DNA of 25,882 nt from Spongiibacteraceae bacterium UBA5047 (GTDB lineage: Bacteria; Pseudomonadota; Gammaproteobacteria; Pseudomonadales; Spongiibacteraceae). This document shows, piece by piece, positions 1 to 8,091 of the stretch (its first letter is position 1; every line of letters begins with the position of its first letter). Below the pieces are notes generated by a model. That model ran no database searches and had not been told where the DNA came from. It was given only the letters and a program-made list of their open reading frames with translations. The position numbers and the translations under genes are program-made. The DNA is taken from positions 29,309-55,190 of the forward strand of contig DIBR01000053.1 of the NCBI GenBank assembly GCA_002415025.1, read 5' to 3'.

Positions 1-1
1 T

Positions 2-550
2 GACCGCCAACTCACGGGGCCAAGCAGTCCCTTTTTTCATCATATTAACGCGGTCGACTGTCGGCGCGAAATGTCGGCGTGGGGGTATGACTGGGCACAG
101 TACCGCCACTTTTGTGTTGTTCGGAATCCTTTCGATCGGGTGGTTTCCCTCTACCACTTTAGCCGTCGGTTTGCCTGGCACCCGAGTATGGGGGCGCTGA
201 CTAACGTGCGGCGATACGTGAGCTATAGGCTTCGCTCCCGGCTGTCCTTCGACGACTTTGTCTTAAGCCTGAACCTTGAATCCAGGCCAAATTTGACCCT
301 TAAGAATTTCATTTGTGGCCCTAACGGAGAAGAGTTGGTTGAAGACATACTGCGTTTTGAGGAGCTGTCGGAAGTGCTGCCCTTATACCTTGGGTCGCTA
401 GGCTTGCCGAGTGGGCAGCTGGTTCTGCCGCGCGATAATGTATCCACCGGTAGAGTCGGAGGGTATCGTGACTACTATACCCGAGCATCGAGGGAGCGTG
501 TGGAGAGGCTATTTGCGTACGAAATCCAGCGTTTTGGATACGAGTTTTAG
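2..550 (+). CDS. Sulfotransferase family protein, 3' part (5' end outside window)
   Basis: The frame is open from the first bases of the window to a TAG at 548-550, so the gene begins further left. The ATG at 71 is internal: the 23 codons before it continue the fold, with a His-His-Ile-Asn stretch followed by Trp-x-x-Tyr. The diagnostic segment is FCVVRNPFDRVVSLYHF, the 3'-phosphate-binding loop (RNPxDRxxS) of PAPS-dependent carbohydrate sulfotransferases. The 5'-phosphosulfate loop must lie upstream, off the window. Sulfotransferase_2/3-type enzymes transfer sulfate from PAPS to sugar hydroxyls. Next to exopolysaccharide genes on the same strand, the likely substrate is the locus's own polysaccharide or its lipid-linked repeat unit; that is inference. 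No signal peptide can be judged because the N-terminus is missing. Confidence 0.8.
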   Translation, partial: DRQLTGPSSPFFHHINAVDCRREMSAWGYDWAQYRHFCVVRNPFDRVVSLYHFSRRFAWHPSMGALTNVRRYVSYRLRSRLSFDDFVLSLNLESRPNLTLKNFICGPNGEELVEDILRFEELSEVLPLYLGSLGLPSGQLVLPRDNVSTGRVGGYRDYYTRASRERVERLFAYEIQRFGYEF

Positions 551-711
551 CGCCCTTTGGGTAAAAGCCGCCATTTGTCAGGTATCTGTGAGGGGGCATC
601 GGCGAGGTCTGTTGTGCGCGCCCCTCGGAGGGCCGGTTGTGAAAGGGCGTGCTAGCCAGGCAGCCTCAATAGACGTGAAGTCTGTCTCATTTTACCGTGA
701 ATTCCCCTTGT

Positions 712-736
712 AAACCAACGGGTTTCCCCGTAGGGG
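712..736 (+). other. Two adjacent small hairpins in the 551-808 gap
   Basis: AAACC (712-716) can pair with GGTTT (721-725) around a 4-base loop. Immediately after, CCCC (726-729) pairs with GGGG (733-736) around GTA. A short T-rich stretch (TGTTTGTT) follows, but it is interrupted and weak as a U-tract. The pair could be a leaky terminator between the sulfotransferase and the next gene, or a 5' leader structure. The rest of the 258-base gap shows a palindromic CCCTCGGAGGG near 622-632 and no promoter I would defend. Confidence 0.3.
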
Positions 737-808
737 CGTGTTTGTTGGTACTATTTGGTGTAATCTGTCTGGTCGTAGGCTGGCCGGTATTATTCTAAGA
801 GGTGGGCG

Positions 809-1276
809 ATGAAAACTAGAACAGTGGCTGTCTTTGTGAGTTTGGTGCTCTTTTGGGCCGCCGGCGCACTCGCGCAACAGGATCCCCGTCCCGAAAACCC
901 AGTTGGCGTTGAAGCCCGCTCGGTACTTAAAGCTGGAGGAGAGTCGGTCGTTGACGCTCTGGTTAAGTTGGGCAGCGCGTCTCCCTCTGCGGCGGCAGCG
1001 GTGATCGTTGAGGTAGCCAAGAATGCACCTCGTTTGCTGCAAGAAGTTATTCAGGGGCTGGCAGTTGTTCTAGATACGCAGTCACTGCAAAAGGCGCTCG
1101 ACCTAGCTTCAGTGGCATTGAGGGGCTACCCGTCGCTGGCCGCTCTCTTGGACAACACGATTGAAGTGTTCGGGTGTAGCAGTATAGATCGCTGCGCTGA
1201 GAGATTGCATGATGTGCCGGGCAATTTTGAGGATGGATCCGGCGATCCGGTAGATCCACCGGCAAGCCCAGCCTGA
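809..1276 (+). CDS. Small secreted protein of unknown function in the exopolysaccharide locus
   Basis: The 155-residue protein starts at ATG 809, preceded by AAGAGG at 797-802 (6-base spacing). The N-terminus is a clear Sec signal: MKTR, then a hydrophobic stretch, then GALAQ, with cleavage predicted after ALA around residue 22. The mature part is mostly small and hydrophobic residues with helical periodicity (for example PSAAAAVIVEVAKNAPRLLQ). It has two cysteines near residues 130-136 (CSSIDRC) that could form a disulfide, and a Pro/Gly/Asp-rich tail. I recognise no family. Position just upstream of the beta-barrel and export genes suggests a periplasmic or surface role in polysaccharide secretion, but nothing in the sequence proves it. 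Confidence 0.75.
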   Translation: MKTRTVAVFVSLVLFWAAGALAQQDPRPENPVGVEARSVLKAGGESVVDALVKLGSASPSAAAAVIVEVAKNAPRLLQEVIQGLAVVLDTQSLQKALDLASVALRGYPSLAALLDNTIEVFGCSSIDRCAERLHDVPGNFEDGSGDPVDPPASPA

Positions 1277-1326
1277 GACAGGCTGCAAAAATAATTGTGC
1301 GCTCAACGTTTAAATACTAGCCCGCT

Positions 1327-1373
1327 CCTTTTGCGGAGGGTCAGTTCTAGCGTGTGAAGTGTTTCCGCAAAGG
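1327..1373 (+). promoter_or_regulatory. Leader hairpin overlapping the possible Shine-Dalgarno of the beta-barrel gene
   Basis: CCTTTTGCGGA at 1327-1337 is complementary to TCCGCAAAGG at 1364-1373: ten base pairs with a single bulged T and a 26-base loop. The 3' arm contains AAAGG, the purine-rich sequence nearest to a Shine-Dalgarno before the ATG at 1389. If that sequence is used, the hairpin would hide it. The spacing to the start (about 14-15 bases) is long, so ribosome loading may instead use the AGG at 1376-1378, which lies outside the stem. Confidence 0.35.
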
Positions 1374-1388
1374 ATAGGCGTTTCGTAA

Positions 1389-2588
1389 ATGAACATTGGA
1401 AAACAACTGCTTTCACTTATGCTTGGCGGTGGCTTGGCGGTCGCTGCCAGCGCGGATTTTGAGCGAGAAGAGCTTGATCTCGCGCCAGGTCTTCGAGTGT
1501 CTCCTGAATTGCGTGCGGCGTATCTGTCTGACTCCAATTTTTACTTCTCGGGATCTGATGAAAAATCAGTAAACGGAGCTGTTGTCTCGCCGGGTATTAA
1601 AATACAGAGTAATACAGTGCGTTCACGCTTGGTTGTCGGAGCCCTAGCTGAAGGTGGCTTCTTTGATAGTGGGAGCGAGGACGACTATGTTGATAGCCAT
1701 ATTTATGGCCGTTACAGCTATAGGGGCGGCACCAGGCATCGGTTTTTTCTGGGGGTAGCCGGAAAAGACGAGCATGATGCTTTCGGGCGTAGGCGAACCG
1801 AAGGAACGAGCTTGAGAAGTCAGGAACTTGATGAGTATGATCAGGCTGTAGGAAACCTCAGCTATCGCTATGGCGCGAGAGACGCTTACTTCAATCTTGA
1901 GTTGGATTTGAATTACATTGACAGAGAGTACACAACAAATCGAGACTTAGGCACTCGATTTTTGGACCACGACGCCTTCGGCCAAGCGGCAACGCTCTAT
2001 TTTAATGCGAGCCCGAAAACGGCACTGCTGTTTAAGTTGGGCAACCGTGACATCGAATACGGGGAGGTCAGGCCTGGTTCGCGGGACAGAAGCGCGAACG
2101 AGGGTAGGGTAACTGTTGGTGCAGAGTGGATAGCTAGCGGCAAGACGACCGGCCGGTTCTTGGTTAGCCGGGTGGACCGGGATCCTGACTCAGCAGGATT
2201 TGAAACTTTTTCTGCGGTGGGTTGGGCTGCAAATTTGCAGTGGACGCCCAGAATAACAACAACAATTAATTTAACTACAGCGAGAGAGACGGAAGAAAGT
2301 TTCCTAACTAACTCAAGCTTTATTGACACAAAAACCATTTCTGTTTCGTGGTCTCAGCAGTGGAGTCGAATTTTTTCTACCAACGTGGGTTCGACTTATT
2401 CAGATAGGGATTTTGAAGACATAAATAGAGAGGACGACACAGTGGCTTTCGCAGTGGGCGGAACGCTGCAAGTGTCCAAAACAATTGATGTATTTGCGAA
2501 GTATCAGTACTTAGATAGAGACTCCACAATCTTTCAGCGCATCTACGAGAAAAACATCGCTCAAATTGGATTTCAATACAGGCGATGA
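1389..2588 (+). CDS. Outer-membrane beta-barrel protein of exopolysaccharide locus (EpsL/VpsM-like)
   Basis: This 399-residue protein has a signal peptide (MNIGKQLLSLMLGGG...AASA, cleaved near residue 22). The remainder is made of alternating-residue beta strands rich in Tyr, Phe and Arg separated by Asp/Gly/Asn turns, and it ends IAQIGFQYRR, close to a porin-like C-terminal strand. Barrels of this size sit beside short Wza-like export proteins in many proteobacterial exopolysaccharide clusters and are thought to form or assist the outer-membrane channel. Its stop overlaps the next start by four bases (ATGA at 2585-2588), so the two are translationally coupled. That fits a joint role with the export protein, which lacks its own membrane-spanning helix. 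The family assignment comes from fold pattern and context rather than a single motif. Confidence 0.75.
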   Translation: MNIGKQLLSLMLGGGLAVAASADFEREELDLAPGLRVSPELRAAYLSDSNFYFSGSDEKSVNGAVVSPGIKIQSNTVRSRLVVGALAEGGFFDSGSEDDYVDSHIYGRYSYRGGTRHRFFLGVAGKDEHDAFGRRRTEGTSLRSQELDEYDQAVGNLSYRYGARDAYFNLELDLNYIDREYTTNRDLGTRFLDHDAFGQAATLYFNASPKTALLFKLGNRDIEYGEVRPGSRDRSANEGRVTVGAEWIASGKTTGRFLVSRVDRDPDSAGFETFSAVGWAANLQWTPRITTTINLTTARETEESFLTNSSFIDTKTISVSWSQQWSRIFSTNVGSTYSDRDFEDINREDDTVAFAVGGTLQVSKTIDVFAKYQYLDRDSTIFQRIYEKNIAQIGFQYRR

Positions 2589-3142
2589 ATTTGGTATTCC
2601 GGCATTTTAATGTTCCCTTTGCGGCCCTCTTAACTTGGCTGGTTTTATGCGCGAGTGCAATGGTTTCTGCCGCCGACTCTTCGGAAACCTATCGTCTTGG
2701 ACCAGGAGATCTGATCCAGATACAGGTGTATGGGGAGCAGGATCTAACAGTTAAAGTTCGCCTTGAAGAAGACGGCTATCTAAGTTACCCCTTCTTAGGG
2801 GAGATCCGAGTGGCCGGCAGCAGCATTGACCAGTTGCAGCAAAAAATTCGTTCCGGTTTGCGTGATGGGTATCTTGTGAACCCGGATGTGCGAGTCTATC
2901 TGCTTGAATCCAGGCCTGTCTACGTAAATGGACAGGTGCGGAAACCTGGCGGCTACGCTTATGTGCCGGGATTGACTGTGCAGAAGGCTATTGCGCTGGC
3001 AGGAGGGCTAACCGATTTGGCATCGCAGCGCGGATTGTTTGTGATGAGAGAAGGCGATTCATACCAGAACCGGGTATCAGCAGACCTGAATATGCGCCTC
3101 GGTCCGGGGGACACGCTGGTTGTTGAGGAGAGGTTTTTTTAA
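2585..3142 (+). CDS. Polysaccharide export protein, short Wza/GumB type
   Basis: The 185-residue protein has a cleavable signal (about residues 1-30, ending MVSAAD). A Poly_export domain follows (YRLGPGDLIQIQVYGEQDL, about residues 36-115), then one SLBB domain (RPVYVNGQVRKPGGY onward, about 110-180). The signal contains a Cys (LVLC), but the residue before it is Leu, a poor lipobox, so lipidation is doubtful. Full-length Wza is about 380 residues and carries extra SLBB repeats and a C-terminal amphipathic helix that forms the outer-membrane pore. Here the chain ends right after the first SLBB (VVEERFF), as in GumB-like proteins. The protein should form the periplasmic ring that receives the polymer, with the preceding barrel a candidate for the membrane-crossing part. 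Confidence 0.88.
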   Translation: MNLVFRHFNVPFAALLTWLVLCASAMVSAADSSETYRLGPGDLIQIQVYGEQDLTVKVRLEEDGYLSYPFLGEIRVAGSSIDQLQQKIRSGLRDGYLVNPDVRVYLLESRPVYVNGQVRKPGGYAYVPGLTVQKAIALAGGLTDLASQRGLFVMREGDSYQNRVSADLNMRLGPGDTLVVEERFF

Positions 3143-5329
3143 GTGTCGCGGATGATTGGTGGTCAAGAAGAGGTAATTGGTGAGCCTGAGGACATTTTCA
3201 GTCAGCTTAGGTCGGTGCTTGACTACAAATGGCAAATCGTCGGAATTTCGGTTGTTTTTATACTCGTATCAGCTCTTTTTGTTTACTCTGCTCAGCCGGT
3301 TTACCGTGGAGTGGCGTCGGTTCTAATCGAGTATCGCCAGGGAGGGGTTCTTAAAGATGTCGATATCTACGAAACAGGAGCGGGAGCAAAGAGTTACTAC
3401 GCAACACAGGTGACCGTGCTTGGTTCGCGTGATATGGCGAGCCGCGCTGTGGCTAGAATCGACTGGGAGAAGCACGAGCAGGCGTTAAAGGTGCGTCCGT
3501 CATCGATAAGCACTTTCAAGTCTCGACTTGTGTCTGTGTTTCCCGCACTTGATTTCTTGCAGCAGGATATAGCCGAAGAGCCCCTTGGTGAGTCGGCAGA
3601 GCAGTCGGCGCTCGTGGACATGTTTCTGGGGGCTACTAAACTTGTGCCGGTTGTTAATACCCAGCTGGTTCAGGTGCATTTTCTATCTACATCGAGAGAG
3701 CTTGCACAGGAAGGAGCGAATGCGCTGGCCGAAGCATATATTGACAGCGGTTTTGATGCGCAGTTTGAGGCAACGAAGAGGGCGGCTGAGTGGCTTAATG
3801 AGCGTTTAGTGGGAGTAAAGGCTCAGCTCGAAGTGTCGGAAAAAAATCTCCAGAATTTCCGGGAGTCACAGGACCTTGTCAGCATCGCGGGTGGCCGCCA
3901 GATTTTGGAAACTGAGCTTGCAGACAATATGCAGCGTCTCCGTGATGCTCAGCGTCAGAAAACCCAGCTGCAGAACACTTACGCCCAGATAAGAAGTGCG
4001 GCCTATAATGATTACCTGCTTCAGCAAGTTCCGACTCTACTTCAGGATGAGCTTGTGCGGCGAACCAAGGAAGTATTTCTGGCGAGCCAGAATGAAATTA
4101 GTGAGCTGAAAACCCGGTACGGCTCTAAGCACCCGGCTATGATAAAGGCACAAGCAAAATTCGAGGAATCACAATCCGCCTTCTACACGCAGCTCCGGCG
4201 CGCAGCAGATAATGTCCAGGCCCAATACGAAATAGCGAGCAGGAATGTTGCGTCATTGTCAGGCGTTGTAGAAAAAACGCGTAGCCAAATCCGCGCCTTG
4301 GACCGACAGGATTATCGCCTACAGATATTAAATCGCGAGACAGAATCTAATAGCCAACTGTACAACACCATTTTGAAGCGATTTAAAGAGGCTGACGTTG
4401 CGGGTGATTTTCAGCCTCTGAAAGCTCGGATTATAGATCCCGCGATCCTGCCGAAGAGGCCGTTCAAACCTAATAAGTTCAAATCGATGTTCTTTGCAGG
4501 TGTATTTGGGGTCTTGGTTGGCATAGTTGTCGCGCTGATCCGGAACTATCTGGATACGGGAATTAAAACCGGGGACGATCTAGAGCAGAACACAGGTTTC
4601 CCTGTGTTCGCCAGTATACCTGTAGTGGGGCGCAGGCTCTTCGCAGGCTCGGTCTCCAGAGTGGTTGAAAGCCACCCTCGAACCCCTTTTGCTGAAGGGC
4701 TTCGTACAGTCAGAACCGGAATTCTTCTAGCGGACTTGGAGAAGAAGAATAAGAAGATCCTCGTTACCTCAGCGATGCCTCAAGAGGGAAAGAGTAGTAT
4801 TGCAACCAACCTTGCATTGGCTTTTGCTCAAGTGGAAAGGGTGTTGATAGTGGATTGTGATCTGCGTAAGCCTAATCTGACGAAATATCTTGGGGTAAAA
4901 AGTTCCTCGCCAGGGGTTGGCGAGTTGCTTCAGGGTCGTCTCGACAAGACCTCAAAAGCGATACACCCAGTTGCTCCAAATTTGGATTTGCTTCCGATAG
5001 GAACGGAGCTCCCCAGCCCCGGGCAAGTCCTGACAAGCACTAAGTTTCGTGCTTTGCTTGACGAAGTATCTGCAGATTATGATCGTGTTATTATCGATTC
5101 GGCGCCATGCCAACCGGTTAGTGATAGCTTGCTACTGGCAAAGCAGGTAGACGGAATAGTTTTTGTTGTGCGCTATGACAGTACACCTATGAAGCTGGTT
5201 CAGGCCTCACTGAGGCGTTTGGCAAGGCCTCAGGTTCCAATTCTTGGTCTGGTTCTGAACAGGATTGATCCAGTCAGGGCTGTGCGAGCCGAGGATAGTT
5301 CGTATCATGGAAAGGGCTACTACGGGTAA
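3143..5329 (+). CDS. Wzc-like polysaccharide co-polymerase / autokinase (BY-kinase)
   Basis: The 728-residue protein combines a Wzz chain-length domain with a bacterial tyrosine kinase. A first membrane helix lies at about 31-49 and periplasmic Wzz and coiled-coil segments at about 50-440, including a GNVR-like PFKPNK motif before the second helix (about 449-469). The cytoplasmic kinase has Walker A SAMPQEGKSS (Lys550), Walker A' VLIVDCD (Asp571, Asp573) and Walker B VIIDSAP (Asp652). The C-terminal tyrosine cluster is small (Tyr721, 726, 727); such clusters are autophosphorylated in this family. The GTG start at 3143, directly after the preceding stop, is preferred because GAGGAGAGG lies about 10 bases upstream; ATG 3152 is the alternative. 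It controls polymer length and export together with the export protein before it and the phosphatase at 7472. Confidence 0.93.
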   Translation: MSRMIGGQEEVIGEPEDIFSQLRSVLDYKWQIVGISVVFILVSALFVYSAQPVYRGVASVLIEYRQGGVLKDVDIYETGAGAKSYYATQVTVLGSRDMASRAVARIDWEKHEQALKVRPSSISTFKSRLVSVFPALDFLQQDIAEEPLGESAEQSALVDMFLGATKLVPVVNTQLVQVHFLSTSRELAQEGANALAEAYIDSGFDAQFEATKRAAEWLNERLVGVKAQLEVSEKNLQNFRESQDLVSIAGGRQILETELADNMQRLRDAQRQKTQLQNTYAQIRSAAYNDYLLQQVPTLLQDELVRRTKEVFLASQNEISELKTRYGSKHPAMIKAQAKFEESQSAFYTQLRRAADNVQAQYEIASRNVASLSGVVEKTRSQIRALDRQDYRLQILNRETESNSQLYNTILKRFKEADVAGDFQPLKARIIDPAILPKRPFKPNKFKSMFFAGVFGVLVGIVVALIRNYLDTGIKTGDDLEQNTGFPVFASIPVVGRRLFAGSVSRVVESHPRTPFAEGLRTVRTGILLADLEKKNKKILVTSAMPQEGKSSIATNLALAFAQVERVLIVDCDLRKPNLTKYLGVKSSSPGVGELLQGRLDKTSKAIHPVAPNLDLLPIGTELPSPGQVLTSTKFRALLDEVSADYDRVIIDSAPCQPVSDSLLLAKQVDGIVFVVRYDSTPMKLVQASLRRLARPQVPILGLVLNRIDPVRAVRAEDSSYHGKGYYG

Positions 5330-5359
5330 GTGCAAACGATGCGATAAGAGGATAGTACC

Positions 5360-6022
5360 TTGACTGTAATATCGCGCCTTCTTCTTGTGCTAGTCTCCCT
5401 TCCGCTTCTGGGGCTTGCGTTGTACGCGGTAACTTATAGCGCGAACCACGCCATCGTATATAGCAGTATCGCACTGCTAGAAGGTGTAGCCAAACACTCC
5501 AGCCCGGATGCCCAGCAAGCTATTAGCGTTCTTGAGACGGGTGCTGCTCGGGCTCCTTTAGTGGCCTCTGTTCGGAGCAGTCTTTCAGATTTCCATACCA
5601 CCCAAAAGGACTATGCGAGCGCGCAGAGCGTAATCGAAGAAGCGATAGCACTCCGATTGACTTGGCCCTACGACTGGATGCGATTGGCAGAGCTGTACGC
5701 CGCGCAGAATATTTTCGACGAGCGGATGTCTGTTGCAATTGATAACGTTGAGCGTTATGGCGGTGCCGAGCGGGTGCTTACGTACCGCAAAGCTGTATTT
5801 GCAATGCGCAGTTGGTATGGTCTTGACGAGGGGCAGCGGGAGGCGTTGAATCCTTCAATTATGGCTGTGCTCAGCAGTGGCCGTGCCGCGCAGAGGTTTT
5901 TCTTTGATGTGGAAAGGTATCAGCGAAGTGCTCTGTTTTGCAGGCAATTTCGCGGGGAAGTGAGTTTCGGTGACATGTGGTGCTCGGTGTATGAAGAGCG
6001 ACAACGGGCCAGATTAAAATAA
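5360..6022 (+). CDS. Membrane-anchored TPR-like protein of the exopolysaccharide operon
   Basis: This 220-residue protein starts at TTG 5360, with AAGAGG about nine bases upstream and no better ATG nearby. An N-terminal hydrophobic helix (about residues 5-27) is followed by a soluble helical domain. The spacing of small and aromatic residues (for example DYASAQSVIEEAIALRLTWP, then WMRLAELYAAQ) resembles two or three tetratricopeptide repeats. No catalytic motif is visible. Genes of this type are regularly found between the Wzc-like and polymerase genes in Vibrio and related polysaccharide loci, where they are thought to be accessory assembly factors; I infer the same here. The stop overlaps the start of the polymerase gene by one base (TAATG at 6020-6024). 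Confidence 0.75.
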   Translation: MTVISRLLLVLVSLPLLGLALYAVTYSANHAIVYSSIALLEGVAKHSSPDAQQAISVLETGAARAPLVASVRSSLSDFHTTQKDYASAQSVIEEAIALRLTWPYDWMRLAELYAAQNIFDERMSVAIDNVERYGGAERVLTYRKAVFAMRSWYGLDEGQREALNPSIMAVLSSGRAAQRFFFDVERYQRSALFCRQFRGEVSFGDMWCSVYEERQRARLK

Positions 6023-7479
6023 TGGGGATCGCGCCACGAGCAGGGGTTGATGACGACCGCAATCGCTTATTTTTCGGGCGTGGAGACGGGCTGGTTTATG
6101 CCGGCTTGCTGATCACTCTCATTGTGTTGCCGCTTGCGAAGGGCGGGAATCGCGATTGGGCGCTAATGTGGTTTTGCTGCAGTATATTTTCCTTGATGTC
6201 GTTGTGGCTATTGCTCGTCGGGTTCGGGCGCGTTGGCGTAAGCTCTGCGCTTCGGGCTGCTTGGCCCATTCTACTGCTTTGGGTTATTTGGCTGATTTAT
6301 TTGCTTGCCCAAATTCTCGTTTGCCCAGCTGGGGTATTAGAAGGCTTGGCTCCCTATCTTGCTTCGCATATCTATCCACGATCAGCGGGGTTTGTGGAAA
6401 ATTCGCGTGGGACTGTTTCCCTTTCCGAGACGACAAACTACATTCTTGAAAGCGGGGCCTATTTTTGCCTTTTCGTGTTGATAGTCCAAGTGACGAGAGG
6501 ATCACGTCGCACAAAGTTTTTTGCGGCAGCAGTTGTGGCCTCGGGAGTTTTTCAGGCTTTATATGGAGCGTTATTCTTATTGTCGGGTGCGGACCAGGGG
6601 TTGTTTGGCGAGGCCGCATCCCACCTTAATGCGGCAACAGGCACTTTTGTTAATCGGAATCACTACGCGGGCTATTTGCAGTTAACCGCAGCGGTTGGGA
6701 TCGGGTTGGTTCTGGCTGATCTTACCGGCCGCCACGCGACAAACTGGCGTGCCAGGTTCCGCAATTTTTTTGACTTCCTGCTGAGCGATACTGTGCGATA
6801 CAGAGTGATGATCGCGGTGATGGTTATAGCGCTTGTTTTAACGCGATCGAGGATGGGTAATATTGCATTCTTCAATGCATTGGCCATTGCTGGGCTAGTT
6901 TATATTGTGTTGCGTGAGCGCCGACTGTTTTTCAAGGCTGTTTTGCTATTTGCAACATTTTTTCTGATAGATCTTCTGATTATTGGTAACTGGTTTGGTT
7001 TGGATGAGCTTGTTGCTCGCTTGGAGGAGACTCGTGTTTCTACTGAAATGCGGGTGGATGTCTTTCCTGACTTGCAACGAGCTGTTGAAGCGTATTGGCC
7101 TTTTGGTTCTGGGGGCGGGACATTTTATGCGACTTTTACAGAGTTTCGCTCGCCCGGTATCAGCAAGCTGCATTACCACGCGCACAACGACTACATGGAG
7201 TTTGCAATAGAAACAGGTGTTTTTGGGATATTGCTACTTGGTGGAATCGTCACATTGGTGATGCTTCATGCGTTGCGGTTGCTTGTCAATCGCAGGGATC
7301 GCTTGGTAGGCGGGGTCGCATTCGCCGGCATCATGGCGACAATAGCAATGGCTATCCACGCGACGGTGGAGTTTAACTTGCAAATACCAGCTAATGCAGC
7401 AACTTACGTAGCAATTCTGGCTCTTGTCATGAGCTGTTCAGCTGAGCGCCGGGGGCAACGCGAGCTGCAAAGTGATTAG
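6022..7479 (+). CDS. O-antigen polymerase/ligase-like membrane protein (Wzy_C family)
   Basis: The 485-residue protein has about ten hydrophobic segments and a large periplasmic loop. Family marks are NRNHYAGYLQ at about 211-220, the Arg-rich TRSRMG at about 273, and YHAHNDYMEFAIETGVFG at about 384-401; the H-x-x-D/E-like HNDYxE motif is typical of WaaL/Wzy enzymes. These transfer undecaprenyl-diphosphate-linked glycans, either polymerising repeat units (Wzy) or ligating chains to an acceptor (WaaL). The neighbouring Wzc and export genes favour the polymerase role. Sequence alone does not separate polymerase from ligase. The ATG overlaps the previous stop, and the last eight bases overlap the phosphatase gene. 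Confidence 0.85.
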   Translation: MGIAPRAGVDDDRNRLFFGRGDGLVYAGLLITLIVLPLAKGGNRDWALMWFCCSIFSLMSLWLLLVGFGRVGVSSALRAAWPILLLWVIWLIYLLAQILVCPAGVLEGLAPYLASHIYPRSAGFVENSRGTVSLSETTNYILESGAYFCLFVLIVQVTRGSRRTKFFAAAVVASGVFQALYGALFLLSGADQGLFGEAASHLNAATGTFVNRNHYAGYLQLTAAVGIGLVLADLTGRHATNWRARFRNFFDFLLSDTVRYRVMIAVMVIALVLTRSRMGNIAFFNALAIAGLVYIVLRERRLFFKAVLLFATFFLIDLLIIGNWFGLDELVARLEETRVSTEMRVDVFPDLQRAVEAYWPFGSGGGTFYATFTEFRSPGISKLHYHAHNDYMEFAIETGVFGILLLGGIVTLVMLHALRLLVNRRDRLVGGVAFAGIMATIAMAIHATVEFNLQIPANAATYVAILALVMSCSAERRGQRELQSD

Positions 7480-7921
7480 CAGCGCGCTAATGGTCTGCAC
7501 AGCGAACATTTGTCGTAGTCCGATGGCGGAGTATGAAATGCGTCGTTTAGCGCCTGGCCTCAAGGTATCTTCGGCGGGCATCGCCGCTATGGTCGACGAT
7601 GGGGCGGACAAGACGGCAGTAGCCGTCGCGAGAAAAAGTGAGTTAGACCTATCTCCGCATATTGCCAGACAAATCAGCGATGATGTGATTTTTGGTCACG
7701 ATCTGATAATTGTAATGGATGAGGGGCATTTTAATTGGATGCGCTCAGCCTATCCGGAGGATAGGGCCCGCATCGTCAAGTTGATGCACTGGATGGGTGG
7801 ACACGATATTCCAGACCCTTACCGCCGGTCTGTTTTGGTTTATGAGGCGGTATTTAGGAAAATACAGCAGGGATGCGCTGAGTGGTGTCGACAGTTAAAT
7901 CTGTCCACTACCGAAAAATAA
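7472..7921 (+). CDS. Low-molecular-weight protein-tyrosine phosphatase (Wzb-like)
   Basis: The 149-residue protein matches the LMW-PTP length. The P-loop VCTANICRS at the N-terminus gives the catalytic C(X5)R as Cys9 and Arg15. The general acid is in IPDPY (Asp115), the usual DPY motif near the C-terminus. Such enzymes dephosphorylate the C-terminal tyrosine cluster of Wzc-type kinases, and cycling between the two states is needed for capsule or exopolysaccharide production; the Wzc-like kinase of this operon is the obvious partner. The GTG at 7472, overlapping the polymerase gene, is preferred over ATG 7490 because starting at 7490 would remove most of the first beta strand before the P-loop. 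Confidence 0.9.
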   Translation: MISSALMVCTANICRSPMAEYEMRRLAPGLKVSSAGIAAMVDDGADKTAVAVARKSELDLSPHIARQISDDVIFGHDLIIVMDEGHFNWMRSAYPEDRARIVKLMHWMGGHDIPDPYRRSVLVYEAVFRKIQQGCAEWCRQLNLSTTEK

Positions 7922-8091
7922 CGATAATAATTAGCGAAACTCTGATCAATTGCACCTTTGCCATTCCGGCGAAGGCGGGAGCTTGCCGCTGCAGTGCGGA
8001 GGGTTTCTGATCCGACAGGATGCATTGCTCAGTGTTCTCGTTGCGTTAGCTGTCTTCCGGGTGGAGGGCGGCAGAATGTCCCGAGGTAATC

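Noticed and set aside
741..766. Sigma-70 or sigma-54 promoter before the secreted protein gene
   Set aside because: TTGTTG and TAATCT are only 13 bases apart, and no GG-N10-GC pattern is present, so neither promoter type is supported.
1269..1285. Hairpin CAGCCT/AGGCTG at the stop codon of the secreted protein as a terminator
   Set aside because: It is followed by A-rich, not T-rich, sequence on the + strand, so it lacks the U-tract needed for rho-independent termination.
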